Positions 1 to 8,280 of a stretch of DNA of 64,000 nucleotides are shown one piece after another (position 1 is the stretch's first letter; each line of letters opens with the position of its first letter). Under the pieces are notes generated by a model. It was given only the letters and a program-made list of their open reading frames with translations, had not been told where the DNA came from and searched no databases. The stretch is from JACQAP01 sp035548375. GTDB lineage: Bacteria > Pseudomonadota > Gammaproteobacteria > Burkholderiales > JACQAP01. A program made the position numbers and the translations under genes. The DNA lies in NCBI GenBank assembly GCA_035548375.1, contig DASZTG010000008.1:1-64000 (forward strand), written 5' to 3'.

Positions 1-275
1 GTCAGCAGGTCCACGTCGTTGACGAAAGACTGTTGCAAGGCATCCAGCACGGGCGGCGGCACGCCCGCATCCGCGAGCTTGCCGTAATCCGATCCGCGCA
101 ATGCGTACGTGGTTTTCGAGCCCTGCATGCGCGCGATGACCTGGTCCGCATTGCCGCCCTTGCTCGAATTCACCACTTCCGAAATCGGCGTGACGGGCCT
201 GGGCGTCATCATCGAGCAGCCCGATGCCGCCAGGGCAACGGCTGCGGCTGCGATCGTTGCCAGAATTTTCGTCAT
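1..275 (-). CDS. Partial lipoprotein, N-terminal part only
   Basis: The gene starts at 275 and runs off the left edge, so only about 91 residues are visible. They begin with a lysine, then a hydrophobic run and the lipobox LAASGC, which predicts a lipoprotein with a lipidated cysteine near residue 20. The mature part has a short pattern (VIARMQGS, then a GVPPPVLDALQQ stretch) that matches the next gene to the right, so the two look like tandem paralogs. An in-frame ATG at 293 would add six residues; I prefer 275 because a basic residue then directly precedes the hydrophobic segment. I do not recognise a function. The stop codon and full length lie outside the window. Confidence 0.75.
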   Translation of the reverse strand, partial: MTKILATIAAAAVALAASGCSMMTPRPVTPISEVVNSSKGGNADQVIARMQGSKTTYALRGSDYGKLADAGVPPPVLDALQQSFVNDVDLL

Positions 276-342
276 GCGTCCGTAAGCAATCATATTGGGC
301 TCCATTGAATGGCGGCGATGATACCCGGAACCCGATCAACGT

Positions 343-717
343 TCAGCGCGGCACCACGATGACGGGCCGGTGGTAACAATAGAAACAATCATGCCACCAG
401 AAGGTGTTCTCGTATTGCATGCGCGCCTCCCAGCGAATGCTGTCCGAATAGGCGTTCTGCATGTAATCGAGCACGGTATCGGGCACGCCCTGCTCGTGGA
501 GCTTGACGATCTGCGAGGCGGTCAGCGGATACACGGCCCGCGTTTCCTGCAATTCGCGCACGATGTCCTCCGCAGGCTTGCCGGCCTTCGCCATTTCCAC
601 GATCTGCTCGATCGTGGGCGGCGGCCGGCGCTGCATGCCGGCGCAACCGGCGAGCACGGTGAGGCACAGGCATGCGGCGAGGCAGCGGATGAAGGGTGAC
701 GAAGCAAGCCGGATCAT
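343..717 (-). CDS. Small lipoprotein, paralog of the gene at 1-275
   Basis: This encodes 124 residues with a clear lipoprotein signal: a basic N-terminus (MIRLASSPFIR), a hydrophobic core and the lipobox LTVLAGC. The mature region carries IEQIVEMAKAGKPAEDIV and then LHEQGVPDTVLDYMQ, the same layout as the partial gene to its left, which suggests tandem duplication. The C-terminus is unusual: aromatic and cysteine-rich (WWHDCFYCYHRP) before a short hydrophobic tail. The open frame extends further upstream, but that part overlaps the DUF465 gene, so the ATG just before the signal sequence is the sensible start. Function is unknown; an envelope location is inferred from the lipobox. Confidence 0.75.
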   Translation of the reverse strand: MIRLASSPFIRCLAACLCLTVLAGCAGMQRRPPPTIEQIVEMAKAGKPAEDIVRELQETRAVYPLTASQIVKLHEQGVPDTVLDYMQNAYSDSIRWEARMQYENTFWWHDCFYCYHRPVIVVPR

Positions 718-779
718 GGGAGTAGGACCGTGGATTGCCGCTGGCGGTTCAACGTGCGTAAGGGCACCGCCGTTGTCCA

Positions 780-992
780 TCAGGCGGAAATGTCCGGCAC
801 CAGTTGGCGTTCCAGCGCGGAAATCTGGTCCTTGAGCAGCAGCTTGCGTTTCTTCAGTCGCTGCATTTGCAGTTCGTCGAGCCTGGGATCGTGCGCGAGG
901 CGCTCGATCACGTCGTCGAGGTCGCGGTGCTCGATCTTCAGCGCCGCGATCCGGCCCCGGACCTGCTCGATTTCCTCCTCCGTCAATTCCAT
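780..992 (-). CDS. DUF465 / YdcH-like small coiled-coil protein
   Basis: This encodes about 70 residues, almost all charged helix: an acidic N-terminus (MELTEEEIEQV), a central EHRDLDDVIERL segment and a basic LKKRKLLLKDQI segment. That heptad-like pattern and the size match the DUF465 (YdcH) family, which is common in proteobacteria and has no established function. I chose the ATG at 992, which has a weak GGAA ribosome site upstream. A GTG at 1022 in the same frame would add ten residues with little conservation value. The lipoprotein gene lies 62 bases downstream on the same strand and may be co-transcribed. Confidence 0.75.
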   Translation of the reverse strand: MELTEEEIEQVRGRIAALKIEHRDLDDVIERLAHDPRLDELQMQRLKKRKLLLKDQISALERQLVPDISA

Positions 993-1121
993 TCGGGTTT
1001 CCGGCCCTTCGTGTTTGCCCACCCGCCACTATAGGCCAAGACGGGCCTGCCGGTACCGGTGCGCGGCGGATTGTTGAGGCGCCTGCCGCGAGCGTATACG
1101 ATGCCGCCCGTGGAGAAAACG

Positions 1122-2021
1122 ATGCGAAGCAACGGCACGCCGCGCGGAATCTATCCGATGCTGTACGCCTTCTTCACCCGCGACGGCGGGCTGGACCGGC
1201 AGGCGACGCGCAAGCAGGTCCAGGCCTTCGTCGACAACGGCGCGCACGGCATGGCGGTGCTGGGCCTGGGCACCGAGGTGAGCAAGCTGAGCGATGCGGA
1301 ACGTCGCCAGCTTGTCGACTGGGTGGCCGAGGATCTCGCGGGCCGCCTGCCGCTGGTCGTGACCGTCAACGCGCCCGACGTCCCGGGCCAGGTCGAGTTC
1401 GCGAAATTCGCCCGATCGCGCGGCGCGGACTGGGTCATCCTGCAGCCGCCGCCTGATCGCGGCGTGCCGGAAGAATTCTTCATGCGTTTTTTCGGCGCGG
1501 TCGCCGATGGCGTCGACCTGCCCGTCGCCATCCAGAACGCGCCGGAATACCTGGGAGTGGGGCTTACTCCCGAGGGGGTCAGCACGCTCGCGCGCAATCA
1601 TGCGAATTTCAGGCTCCTGAAAGGCGAGGGCTCGGCGCTGACCATCCGTCGCTTCATCGAGGAGGCCGGCGAGCGCGTGACGGTGTTCAACGGTCGCGGT
1701 GGACTCGAGCTCATCGACAACCTGCGCGCGGGTTGCGCGGGCATGATTCCCGCCACCGATACGTTCGATCGCCAGGCGCGCATATTCGATCTGCTGGGTG
1801 AGGGTGCGGAATCGCATGCGGAAGCCTTGTACCGCGACGTGTTGCCCGCGATCGTCTTCGTCATGCAGTCGCTGGATACCTTGCATACCTACGGCAAGCG
1901 CATCGCCGCCATGCGCCTGGGCCTGGGCGAGGTCTTCGACCGGGCGCCGTTTCTCGCGCCGAACGCGTTCGGCATGCGCTGCGCGCAACGCTATGCCGCG
2001 GCGCTTGGACCGCTGGCGTAA
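1122..2021 (+). CDS. Dihydrodipicolinate synthase (DapA/NAL) family lyase
   Basis: This 299-residue protein has the size and TIM-barrel pattern of the class I aldolases that include DapA and N-acetylneuraminate lyase. Visible marks are the N-terminal GIYPMLYAFFTRDGGLD strand, the GLGTEVSKLS loop (the usual GTTGE region) and a lysine near residue 167 in RLLKGEGS, the position of the Schiff-base lysine. The usual YNxP tyrosine segment reads QNAPEY here, so it is probably not the housekeeping DapA but a sugar-acid or keto-acid lyase or dehydratase. The start at 1122 has a GGAG site at 1112-1115; an in-frame ATG at 1101 is less well placed. Substrate cannot be told from sequence. Confidence 0.8.
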   Translation: MRSNGTPRGIYPMLYAFFTRDGGLDRQATRKQVQAFVDNGAHGMAVLGLGTEVSKLSDAERRQLVDWVAEDLAGRLPLVVTVNAPDVPGQVEFAKFARSRGADWVILQPPPDRGVPEEFFMRFFGAVADGVDLPVAIQNAPEYLGVGLTPEGVSTLARNHANFRLLKGEGSALTIRRFIEEAGERVTVFNGRGGLELIDNLRAGCAGMIPATDTFDRQARIFDLLGEGAESHAEALYRDVLPAIVFVMQSLDTLHTYGKRIAAMRLGLGEVFDRAPFLAPNAFGMRCAQRYAAALGPLA

Positions 2022-2032
2022 GGCAAGACGAT

Positions 2033-2200
2033 TTCACCGCAGAGACACAGAGAGCGCAGAGAAAGGACCGGAAACAGGATCATGTGGATATTGACGGGAA
2101 TCGACAAATGCCAACGAATCGCCGTCCGCTCACAGGCGAGGCATTTCGCATTTGCTTTTGTCCCTGCTCTTCTCTGCGTGCTCTGCGCCTGTGCGGTGAG
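2033..2200. repeat. Imperfect palindromic repeat of the CAGAGACACAGAG type
   Basis: The left arm (about 2033-2066) starts TTCACCGCAGAGACACAGAG. The right arm (about 2168-2200) is its imperfect reverse complement, matching at roughly three quarters of the positions, with about 100 bases between. Each arm is itself made of short CAGAGA-like words. The start codon of the alkaline phosphatase lies in the spacer, and the right arm encodes the hydrophobic part of its signal peptide. I recall similar words as short dispersed repeats in environmental bacterial genomes, but cannot confirm that here. Confidence 0.7.
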
Positions 2201-3722
2201 TGTTTTCGTTCTTTCGATACAGTCGGCGCAGGCCCAGACACCGGAGGAATGGTTTCGCAACGGGCGCGCTGCCGTCGAGAAGGCCAAGCTGGAAAAGCCC
2301 GTGCTCGGCCGCGCGAAAAACGTGATCCTCTTCCTGGGCGACGGCATGGGCATCTCGACGGTGACGGCCGCGCGCATCTTGGAGGGCCAGCAACACGGGC
2401 TGATGGGCGAGGAGAACCAGCTCTCGTTCGAGAAAATGCCGTACGTGGGGCTGTCCAAGACCTACAGCGCGAACCAGCAGACTTCGGATTCGGCGCCGAC
2501 CATGAGTGCCATCGTCACCGGCATCAAGACGAACGACGGCCTGATCTCGGTGAACGAGCGCGTGTCGCGTGGAGACTTCCGCGCGGTGGCCGCCAACAAG
2601 ATGAAGACGATCCTGGAACGCGCCGCCGAGCGCGGCATGGCGACCGGCGTGGTGACCACCACGCGTATTACGCATGCGACGCCCGCGGCCTGCTATGCGC
2701 ATTCGCCGGATCGCGACTGGGAAAGCGACGCCGACCAGCCGGACGCCGCCAATGACGCCGGCTTTCCCGACATCGCGCGGCAGTTGCTGGAATCTTCGCG
2801 GGAAGATTCGCTCGAGGTTGCCCTGGGCGGCGGCCGCGCCAAGTTCCTGCCGCGCACGACGCACGACCCGGAATACCCCGACAAGACGGGCGAGCGCCGC
2901 GACGGCCGCGACCTGACGAAGGAATGGCAGGCACGCTTCCCGAAGTCCGCCTACGTGTGGAACAAGGCGCAGCTCGATGCGCTCGATCTCAAGCAGGTGC
3001 GCCATCTCCTCGGGCTGTTCCAGCCCTCGCACATGCAGTTCGAGCACGATCGCGGCAAGGACGCGGCCGGCGAGCCGTCGCTCGCGGAAATGACCGGCAA
3101 GGCGCTCGACATCCTGGCGCAGCACCAGAAGGGCTATTTCCTGATGGTGGAGGGCGGTCGCATCGACCACGCTCACCACGCCGGCAATGCCTACCGGGCG
3201 CTGACCGATACCATCGAGTTCGCGCGCGCCGTGAAGCTCGCGATGGATCGAACTGACGCGCGCGATACGCTGATCATCGTGACGGCCGACCACAGCCACA
3301 CCTTCACGATCGCCGGCTATCCGAAGCGCGGCAATCCCATCCTCGGCAAGGTCGTCGAAGCGGGCAGGCCGACCAGGGAATATGCGCAGGACGCGCTGGG
3401 CGAACCCTACACCACGCTGGGTTACGTGAACGGGCCCGGCTATTCGGGATCGTCGATCACGCAGGCGGAGGGATCGAAGAAATTTCCGCATCACGGGCCC
3501 GGCTTCCACGGCATTACCTCGGGCCGGCCGGATCTCACGAACGTGGACACCACGTCGCCCGACTACCTGCAGGAATCGGCCATGCCCATGGAAAGCGAGA
3601 CCCACGGCGGCGAGGACGTCGCGATCTACGCGCGCGGCCCGCAGGCCCACCTCGTGCGCGGCGTCATGGAGCAGAACGTGATCTACCACATCATGGCCGA
3701 GGCGCTGGGCATGCAGGAATAG
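2082..3722 (+). CDS. phoA: Alkaline phosphatase, PhoA family
   Basis: This 546-residue phosphomonoesterase should act in the periplasm. The metal and active-site motifs are all present: FLGDGMG (Asp87), TSDSAPT with the nucleophile Ser137, EGGRIDHAHHAGNA (from Glu357), VTADHSHT (Asp403, His404) and ETHGGEDVAIYARGP with His508 near the end. The last two resemble animal-type alkaline phosphatases more than E. coli PhoA. The signal peptide is odd: about 20 polar residues precede a cysteine-rich hydrophobic core (PALLCVLCACAVSVFVLS), and that core is encoded by one arm of a palindromic repeat. Cleavage after QAQ seems likely. The ATG at 2082 has a weak CAGGA site; GTG codons at residues 33 and 39 are alternatives that would cut into the signal. 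Confidence 0.9.
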   Translation: MWILTGIDKCQRIAVRSQARHFAFAFVPALLCVLCACAVSVFVLSIQSAQAQTPEEWFRNGRAAVEKAKLEKPVLGRAKNVILFLGDGMGISTVTAARILEGQQHGLMGEENQLSFEKMPYVGLSKTYSANQQTSDSAPTMSAIVTGIKTNDGLISVNERVSRGDFRAVAANKMKTILERAAERGMATGVVTTTRITHATPAACYAHSPDRDWESDADQPDAANDAGFPDIARQLLESSREDSLEVALGGGRAKFLPRTTHDPEYPDKTGERRDGRDLTKEWQARFPKSAYVWNKAQLDALDLKQVRHLLGLFQPSHMQFEHDRGKDAAGEPSLAEMTGKALDILAQHQKGYFLMVEGGRIDHAHHAGNAYRALTDTIEFARAVKLAMDRTDARDTLIIVTADHSHTFTIAGYPKRGNPILGKVVEAGRPTREYAQDALGEPYTTLGYVNGPGYSGSSITQAEGSKKFPHHGPGFHGITSGRPDLTNVDTTSPDYLQESAMPMESETHGGEDVAIYARGPQAHLVRGVMEQNVIYHIMAEALGMQE

Positions 3723-3730
3723 AAAACAAA

Positions 3731-3756
3731 ACGCCCGTCGCGTCGGCGACGGGCGT
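3731..3756 (-). terminator. Intrinsic terminator after lpoB
   Basis: A perfect 11-base stem (ACGCCCGTCGC with its complement) with a four-base loop sits between the convergent phosphatase and lpoB genes. Read on the minus strand it is followed by TTTGTTTTC, a T-rich tail, so it should end the lpoB transcript. Read on the plus strand no T-run follows. Confidence 0.8.
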
Positions 3757-3779
3757 CCTGGTCGAAAACCTCTCGCGTG

Positions 3780-4364
3780 CTAGCGCGACGTGGTCTTGCG
3801 GATTTCCTTCTCGTCCGCCCACTCCAGCAGGCCGCTTTGCACGTTCCACAGCTGCAGGCTGAACTTGTAGTAGACGTCCTTCACGTCCTTGGCTTCCTTG
3901 ACGATCGAGGTGATGTTGCCCTCGATGCGATACGCCGCCCCGACCATCTTGCCGATCTCGGCCGATTTCTTGTTGTCGTAGTAGTCGCTTTGCTGGCGCT
4001 TCAGTTCCTCGATTTGCTGGTCCATCGCGGCGGCGTCCACCGCGAAGCGCACGCGGCCGCTCTTCTGCAGCTCGACGCGGATCGAATCGGTGATCGAGCG
4101 CGTGTCGATGTATTCGCTGGTCTTGTTCTTGACTTCCTGCACCGTCATGATCGGCCGCTCGCCGTTCGTGACGATGGGCGTGTTGAGCATCGAGCGCGTC
4201 ATGGATTCGGCGATCATCTGCAGGTCCGTCGAGCCGAACTGGTTGGTCACGGTCTCGACGCCGCGCGCGTCGCCGTAGCGTGTTTTCTCCGCGCAGCCGG
4301 ACAGGACGACGGCCGCGCATAACAGCGTTGCGCCGGCGATGCGGAGGGGCAGGGCTTGCTTCAT
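3780..4364 (-). CDS. lpoB: Penicillin-binding protein activator LpoB
   Basis: This 194-residue lipoprotein has lipobox VLSGC after a hydrophobic signal. It carries the LpoB (YcfM) pattern: MIAESMTRSMLNTPI, a nucleotide-binding-like fold segment around the RSITDSIRVELQ helix, and AAYRIEGNITSIV near the C-terminus. In enterobacteria LpoB sits in the outer membrane and stimulates PBP1B. It is the last gene of a minus-strand lipoprotein run (COG3014, ycfL, lpoB). The ATG at 4364 has a strong GAAGGAG site. The linker between lipobox and domain is short compared with E. coli LpoB, as expected outside the enterobacteria. Confidence 0.88.
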   Translation of the reverse strand: MKQALPLRIAGATLLCAAVVLSGCAEKTRYGDARGVETVTNQFGSTDLQMIAESMTRSMLNTPIVTNGERPIMTVQEVKNKTSEYIDTRSITDSIRVELQKSGRVRFAVDAAAMDQQIEELKRQQSDYYDNKKSAEIGKMVGAAYRIEGNITSIVKEAKDVKDVYYKFSLQLWNVQSGLLEWADEKEIRKTTSR

Positions 4365-4395
4365 GATGGCTCCTTCGGAAAAATCGGTTGCGGTG

Positions 4396-4830
4396 TCATT
4401 TGTCCTGGTCCATGACGACGACGCGGAAATCCGTCGCTTCCTGCGAAGGCGGCTGCGTGGTGAGCGTCTGGATCGTGTTGCCGTAGATCAGCACCGGCTT
4501 CCAGGTTTCATCGTCCCACGCGCGCATGCCGTCCTTGTCCATCCAGCGGACCTTCCAGGCGATGCGGCGCACGTCGTTGCTGGTGTTCCTGAGATCGACG
4601 TCGACGCGCAACTGGTCGTTGCGCTGCGCGCAGCGCAGGTCGGCGACTTCCACATGCGGGACCGATCCGGCCATCTCGACCTTGGCCTTGACCAGTTGCT
4701 CCTTCGACTTGATTTTCTCGGCGCCGACCGGGCAGCCGTAAGCATAGCCCGGTTCCTCGTATTTGGTATGGCTGGCGCAGCCGGCGACGGCGGTCGCGAT
4801 CAGCGCGCATGCAACGACAGTCGTTTTCAT
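4396..4830 (-). CDS. ycfL: YcfL family lipoprotein (DUF1425)
   Basis: This 144-residue protein has lipobox AVAGC. The mature part has beta-strand patterns typical of DUF1425/YcfL: LRVDVDLRNTSNDVRRIAWKV, then WMDKDGMRAWDDETWKP, and a final ATDFRVVVMD strand. In E. coli ycfL is immediately next to lpoB, and the same pairing here (31 bases between stop and the lpoB start) supports both calls. The exact job of YcfL is not established; a supporting role in LpoB-dependent peptidoglycan synthesis is an inference from neighbourhood. The ATG at 4830 follows a GAGGAGC ribosome site. Confidence 0.85.
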   Translation of the reverse strand: MKTTVVACALIATAVAGCASHTKYEEPGYAYGCPVGAEKIKSKEQLVKAKVEMAGSVPHVEVADLRCAQRNDQLRVDVDLRNTSNDVRRIAWKVRWMDKDGMRAWDDETWKPVLIYGNTIQTLTTQPPSQEATDFRVVVMDQDK

Positions 4831-4870
4831 GGTGTGCTCCTCAGTTTACAACTCGTGCCCAGAACGTTTG

Positions 4871-6307
4871 TCACTTCGGCGGCGTTGACGGTTCCGCCGG
4901 GACGCTGGTGACTTCCGCCTGGGTGGATCCTGCGGGCTGCGGAACCATGGCGTAGGTTGCGTTGCCCAGCATGCGCAGCCCGACGACCGCGTAACGCCCC
5001 GAGACGGTGAAGCTGATGCTGCGCGCACCGGGGGCGGCGCCCAACCCCAGCGTATGCGTGCCCGACGGGATGCGCGCGCGGGCGATCGCGATCTGCGCCG
5101 GCAGCGAGCGCCATCCGCGCTCGTCGGCCGATTCCGTGACGATGGAACCGATCGCGAGTGCCAGGCCCACCAGCCCGGTCTGGTCGTTCTTGCCCGCCTC
5201 GTACTGGGCGATGGCCTTGCCGCTGGAGCGAATGATACCCCTCAGGATGATGCCGGGCATTTCCTCCTGCAGCGCCTTGCGGGCCATCAGGTCGATGCTG
5301 GTGATCGTGACCGGCGAGAGCGTCGGCCCGCCCTGGATCTGCAGTTGCGCCGGCATGAAGGAGGGCTGGCCCGGCACGATCACCGGAAACGACACCGGCA
5401 CGATCAGCAGGCGGCCTCGATACGGAAACGGCAGGCTGAACTGGCGCGATTTCCTGCCCGGCGCCGTGCCGGCCTCGATGACGAACAACACGTCGGTGTA
5501 TCCATCGTCGCGCGCGGCGACGCGCGCGTCGAGCCCGGCAAGCGCGTCCTCGAGCAGCGCGTGGCCGGGTTGCAGCTCGATCGCCTGGCGATAGCCGGCC
5601 GCGGCCAGGCTGGGCTCGCCCTGCGCCTCATAGACGAATCCGGCCAGGTAGTGGCTGAACGCGCTCTCGTAGCTGTTGCGCAGCGCGTTGACTTCGGGGT
5701 TGCTGATTTCCTGGACCGGATAGCCGTTCAACTCCTTGAAGCTGGTCTTGACGCCTTTCTTCCTCGCCTCGTCCTGGGTCTTCTGCAACTCCTTCGCGCG
5801 CAATGCGTCGATGACGGCGGCGCGTTCATGCGTGCGCTTGATGTCCACGCGCGCGTTGTCGAAATCGCCTTGCGCCAGGCGATCCAGCGCAAGCCGCGTG
5901 GTGACCATGACTTTCTCGTAGTCGTGGCCTTCGTAGGGCGTCGACTTGTCGTTCAGCAGCACCGAGCCGACGCCGCCGAGCAATTTCTCGGGATTGTATG
6001 CAGCCGTCTTCTCCCAGGCCTGCACGTGTTCGTCGGCGGCGAGCCAGGCCTTTTCGCTTTCGTCATAGCGATACTTCAGGCGCTGCAGTTCTCCCATCTC
6101 CATGTAGTAGAGCAGGTCCTTGGAGCCCAGCTTGTTGTTGCCGTCCAGGTTCTTGATTGCGCCATCGACGTTGCCCGCCGCGGCGAGCCCGATCGTCTTC
6201 GTGAGCTCGGAATCGTAGCTGCGAAACGTCGCGCAGCCGGACAGGCCGATGAGGCAGGCGATCGCCGCGACGCGCAACCGAAGGAAAAGGGGGAATGAGG
6301 AATTCAA
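4871..6307 (-). CDS. COG3014 family lipoprotein
   Basis: This protein of about 478 residues starts with a signal and lipobox GLSGCATF. The N-terminal half is helical and repeat-like (RYDESEKAWLAADEHVQAW, then a YLAGFVYEAQGEPSLAAAGY segment that looks like a TPR unit). The C-terminal half is beta-rich and ends in a proline-rich tail. It matches my recollection of COG3014 proteins, which are often found with ycfL and lpoB. No ATG precedes the signal in frame below the upstream gene; a TTG at 6307 with an AGGA site eight bases away is the likely start, with another TTG at 6277. The molecular function is not known. Confidence 0.78.
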   Translation of the reverse strand: MNSSFPLFLRLRVAAIACLIGLSGCATFRSYDSELTKTIGLAAAGNVDGAIKNLDGNNKLGSKDLLYYMEMGELQRLKYRYDESEKAWLAADEHVQAWEKTAAYNPEKLLGGVGSVLLNDKSTPYEGHDYEKVMVTTRLALDRLAQGDFDNARVDIKRTHERAAVIDALRAKELQKTQDEARKKGVKTSFKELNGYPVQEISNPEVNALRNSYESAFSHYLAGFVYEAQGEPSLAAAGYRQAIELQPGHALLEDALAGLDARVAARDDGYTDVLFVIEAGTAPGRKSRQFSLPFPYRGRLLIVPVSFPVIVPGQPSFMPAQLQIQGGPTLSPVTITSIDLMARKALQEEMPGIILRGIIRSSGKAIAQYEAGKNDQTGLVGLALAIGSIVTESADERGWRSLPAQIAIARARIPSGTHTLGLGAAPGARSISFTVSGRYAVVGLRMLGNATYAMVPQPAGSTQAEVTSVPAEPSTPPK

Positions 6308-6344
6308 GGCGTAGTCCTGCTGGCCACAACGCCGCAGCCGCGCG

Positions 6345-6869
6345 TCAGTTGACGGTCCGGCTCGCGTCCGCTTCGGAGGGAAGGTGCGCAAAGGCGGGCA
6401 CGGCGAGTGTAAGGCCCCATTCAGCCTTGACTGTGGTGTCCTGCACAAGTTTCATGAAGCCGTGCAGCAGGGTATCGCCGAGCGCGAGCTCGACGCCGTT
6501 GCCCTGCGGCGGTTGCAGCGACAGCACGGTTTGCCCGCGCTCGTTGCGGCGCGCGCGCACCTTGCTCACCAGCATGGGTGCATTGCCCAGCGGATGCTCG
6601 CGTTCCGGCTCCGGTGCCGCACGGGAAAACTTGACCTCCTGCAACGCCTTCTCGTGCTGCATGCCCAGCATGGCCTGGCGCACCTCGGGATTGGCCTGCA
6701 CCTGGATTTCGGGCCTGGCCTGCGCCATCTGCAGCAGCACCGGCCAGATGCGATGAACCAGGCGGCGCGTCAGCCAGAACTGGATCTCGGCCTTCTTGTC
6801 GAAGAACACCCGCACCATCAGGCGATCCTCTTCGGCATGAAACTCCACGGTGATGCGCTCGAGGTTCAT
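6345..6869 (-). CDS. Conserved hypothetical protein, first gene of the lpoB run
   Basis: This cytosolic-looking 174-residue protein starts MNLERITVEFHAEEDRLMVR and contains FWLTRRLVHRIWPVLLQM, a basic aromatic helix, then a charged central part and a beta-rich end. There is no signal peptide or membrane segment. I do not recognise a characterised family. It precedes the COG3014 gene by 37 bases on the same strand and so probably shares its transcript, which could tie it to envelope assembly, but that is only neighbourhood evidence. Confidence 0.65.
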   Translation of the reverse strand: MNLERITVEFHAEEDRLMVRVFFDKKAEIQFWLTRRLVHRIWPVLLQMAQARPEIQVQANPEVRQAMLGMQHEKALQEVKFSRAAPEPEREHPLGNAPMLVSKVRARRNERGQTVLSLQPPQGNGVELALGDTLLHGFMKLVQDTTVKAEWGLTLAVPAFAHLPSEADASRTVN

Positions 6870-6898
6870 GCATCGATTCTACTCCCGCGCGAGTCCGC

Positions 6899-7996
6899 TC
6901 AGCCGGTCCGGAAGCGCGTGATCACGTCGGGATCGGGATCGAATCCGAGGCCAGGCCCCTGGGGCACGTCGATGGATCCGTTGCGCGGCACGGCGTTGTC
7001 GCCGTAGAGCCGCGTTTCCATGTTGAAGTAACGCCACTCGACCATAGAATCGCGCCCGCAGGCGGCGTTTACGTGCACGCCTGCGAGAAACGCCGGACCG
7101 TCGTAGAAGCTGTGCGGCATGACGGTGACGTTGTACGCGGCCGCAAGCTCGAACACCTTGCGCAGTTCCGAGATGCCGCCCATTTTCGCCGGGCTGGGCT
7201 GCACGAAGTCGACCGCGCCCGCCTCGAACAGATGCTTGAACTGCGCGACGGTGGTGGCATTCTCGCCGGCCGCGATCGGGATGCCGCCGTGCTGTCGAAT
7301 GTAAGCGAGCGCGCCGTGGTCCTCCGGCGGCCACACGGGTTCTTCCAGCCAGCGCAGGTTCAGCGGCCGCAGCCGCTGCGCCATGTCGAGCGCCTGGCGC
7401 TGCGTCCACGGGCAGTTGACGTCCAGCATGATGTCGACGTCGTCGCCGGCGACCTCGCGCGCCGCGCGCGTCGGCGCGACTTCGATTTCATGCAGCTTGA
7501 TGTGCCGGAAACCCTCGGCCAGCGCGCGCTCGACGTTTTTCGCGACGAGCGGCGGCTCCGTATAGCGCAGCATGCTGGCATAACAGGTCAGTCGCGCCTT
7601 GCCGCCGCCGAGCAGGCGGTGCACGGGTTGGCCCGCGGCCTTGCCGGCGATGTCCCAGAGCGCGATGTCGATGCCGGAAAGCCCGAAGATGACCGGCCCG
7701 CTGCGCCCGAAGATGTGCAGCTTCTGCTGGCTCTCCAGCATCAGCGTCGAAATGTCGCGCGGATCGCGGCCGATGAACATGGGCGCGATGACCTGGTCGA
7801 TGGCGGCCTTCGTTGCCGGGATCACGTTATAGCCGAAGGCTTCGCCCCAGCCGGTCAAACCCGCGTCCGTCACGACCTTGACGAGCAGCACGTCGGCGGT
7901 CTGCCACGCCTGCCCGCCCCAGACCTGCGTGTCCGACGGGCCGCCGCTGGTATACGGCATGCGCAGGACCGTGGTTTCGATGCGCTCGATTTTCAT
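6899..7996 (-). CDS. Mandelate racemase/muconate lactonizing enzyme family protein
   Basis: This 365-residue enolase-superfamily enzyme has an N-terminal capping domain (MKIERIETTVLRMPY) and a barrel carrying the metal ligands: Asp in IMLDVNCPW, Glu in RWLEEPVWPPE and Glu in AAGENATT. The catalytic KxK of mandelate racemase is KLH here (HIKLHE), with a base His in MPHSFYDG. A Lys-x-His arrangement is seen in several acid-sugar dehydratases, so dehydration of a sugar acid is a reasonable guess. The ATG at 7996 has a GGGAGA site. It is 29 bases from the next minus-strand gene but seems unrelated to it. Confidence 0.85.
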   Translation of the reverse strand: MKIERIETTVLRMPYTSGGPSDTQVWGGQAWQTADVLLVKVVTDAGLTGWGEAFGYNVIPATKAAIDQVIAPMFIGRDPRDISTLMLESQQKLHIFGRSGPVIFGLSGIDIALWDIAGKAAGQPVHRLLGGGKARLTCYASMLRYTEPPLVAKNVERALAEGFRHIKLHEIEVAPTRAAREVAGDDVDIMLDVNCPWTQRQALDMAQRLRPLNLRWLEEPVWPPEDHGALAYIRQHGGIPIAAGENATTVAQFKHLFEAGAVDFVQPSPAKMGGISELRKVFELAAAYNVTVMPHSFYDGPAFLAGVHVNAACGRDSMVEWRYFNMETRLYGDNAVPRNGSIDVPQGPGLGFDPDPDVITRFRTG

Positions 7997-8152
7997 TGTT
8001 GTTCTCCCGTGAGGTGCGCGAAAGCGGCGTCCGCGAAAGAGGCGAATGATAGGCGAGCCGTGGCGGAACTGCACGGGCGTCCGATTGATTGGGGAATTGC
8101 TTGCTCAGCCGTCAGCGGGGGGCGCGTCCGCAACATGCGGCTCGCCGGTTTG

Positions 8153-8182
8153 GGTTGCATCGGCGGTGCTGACGATGCAACC
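8153..8182. repeat. Perfect 10-base inverted repeat in a gene-free stretch
   Basis: GGTTGCATCG at 8153-8162 and its exact complement at 8173-8182 are separated by ten bases, within the gene-free interval 7997-8280. No T-run follows on either strand, so an operator is as likely as a terminator. I see no convincing gene in the rest of the interval; the short open frames there have no ribosome site or recognisable composition. Confidence 0.5.
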
Positions 8183-8280
8183 GATCGATCAGCAGGCGGC
8201 GACTGGATGGAGCGCTATGGCAACTGGATTTCCGTGCACCTGCCAGCTCTCGCTGAGGCTTCAGGCACGCAGCATTGACT

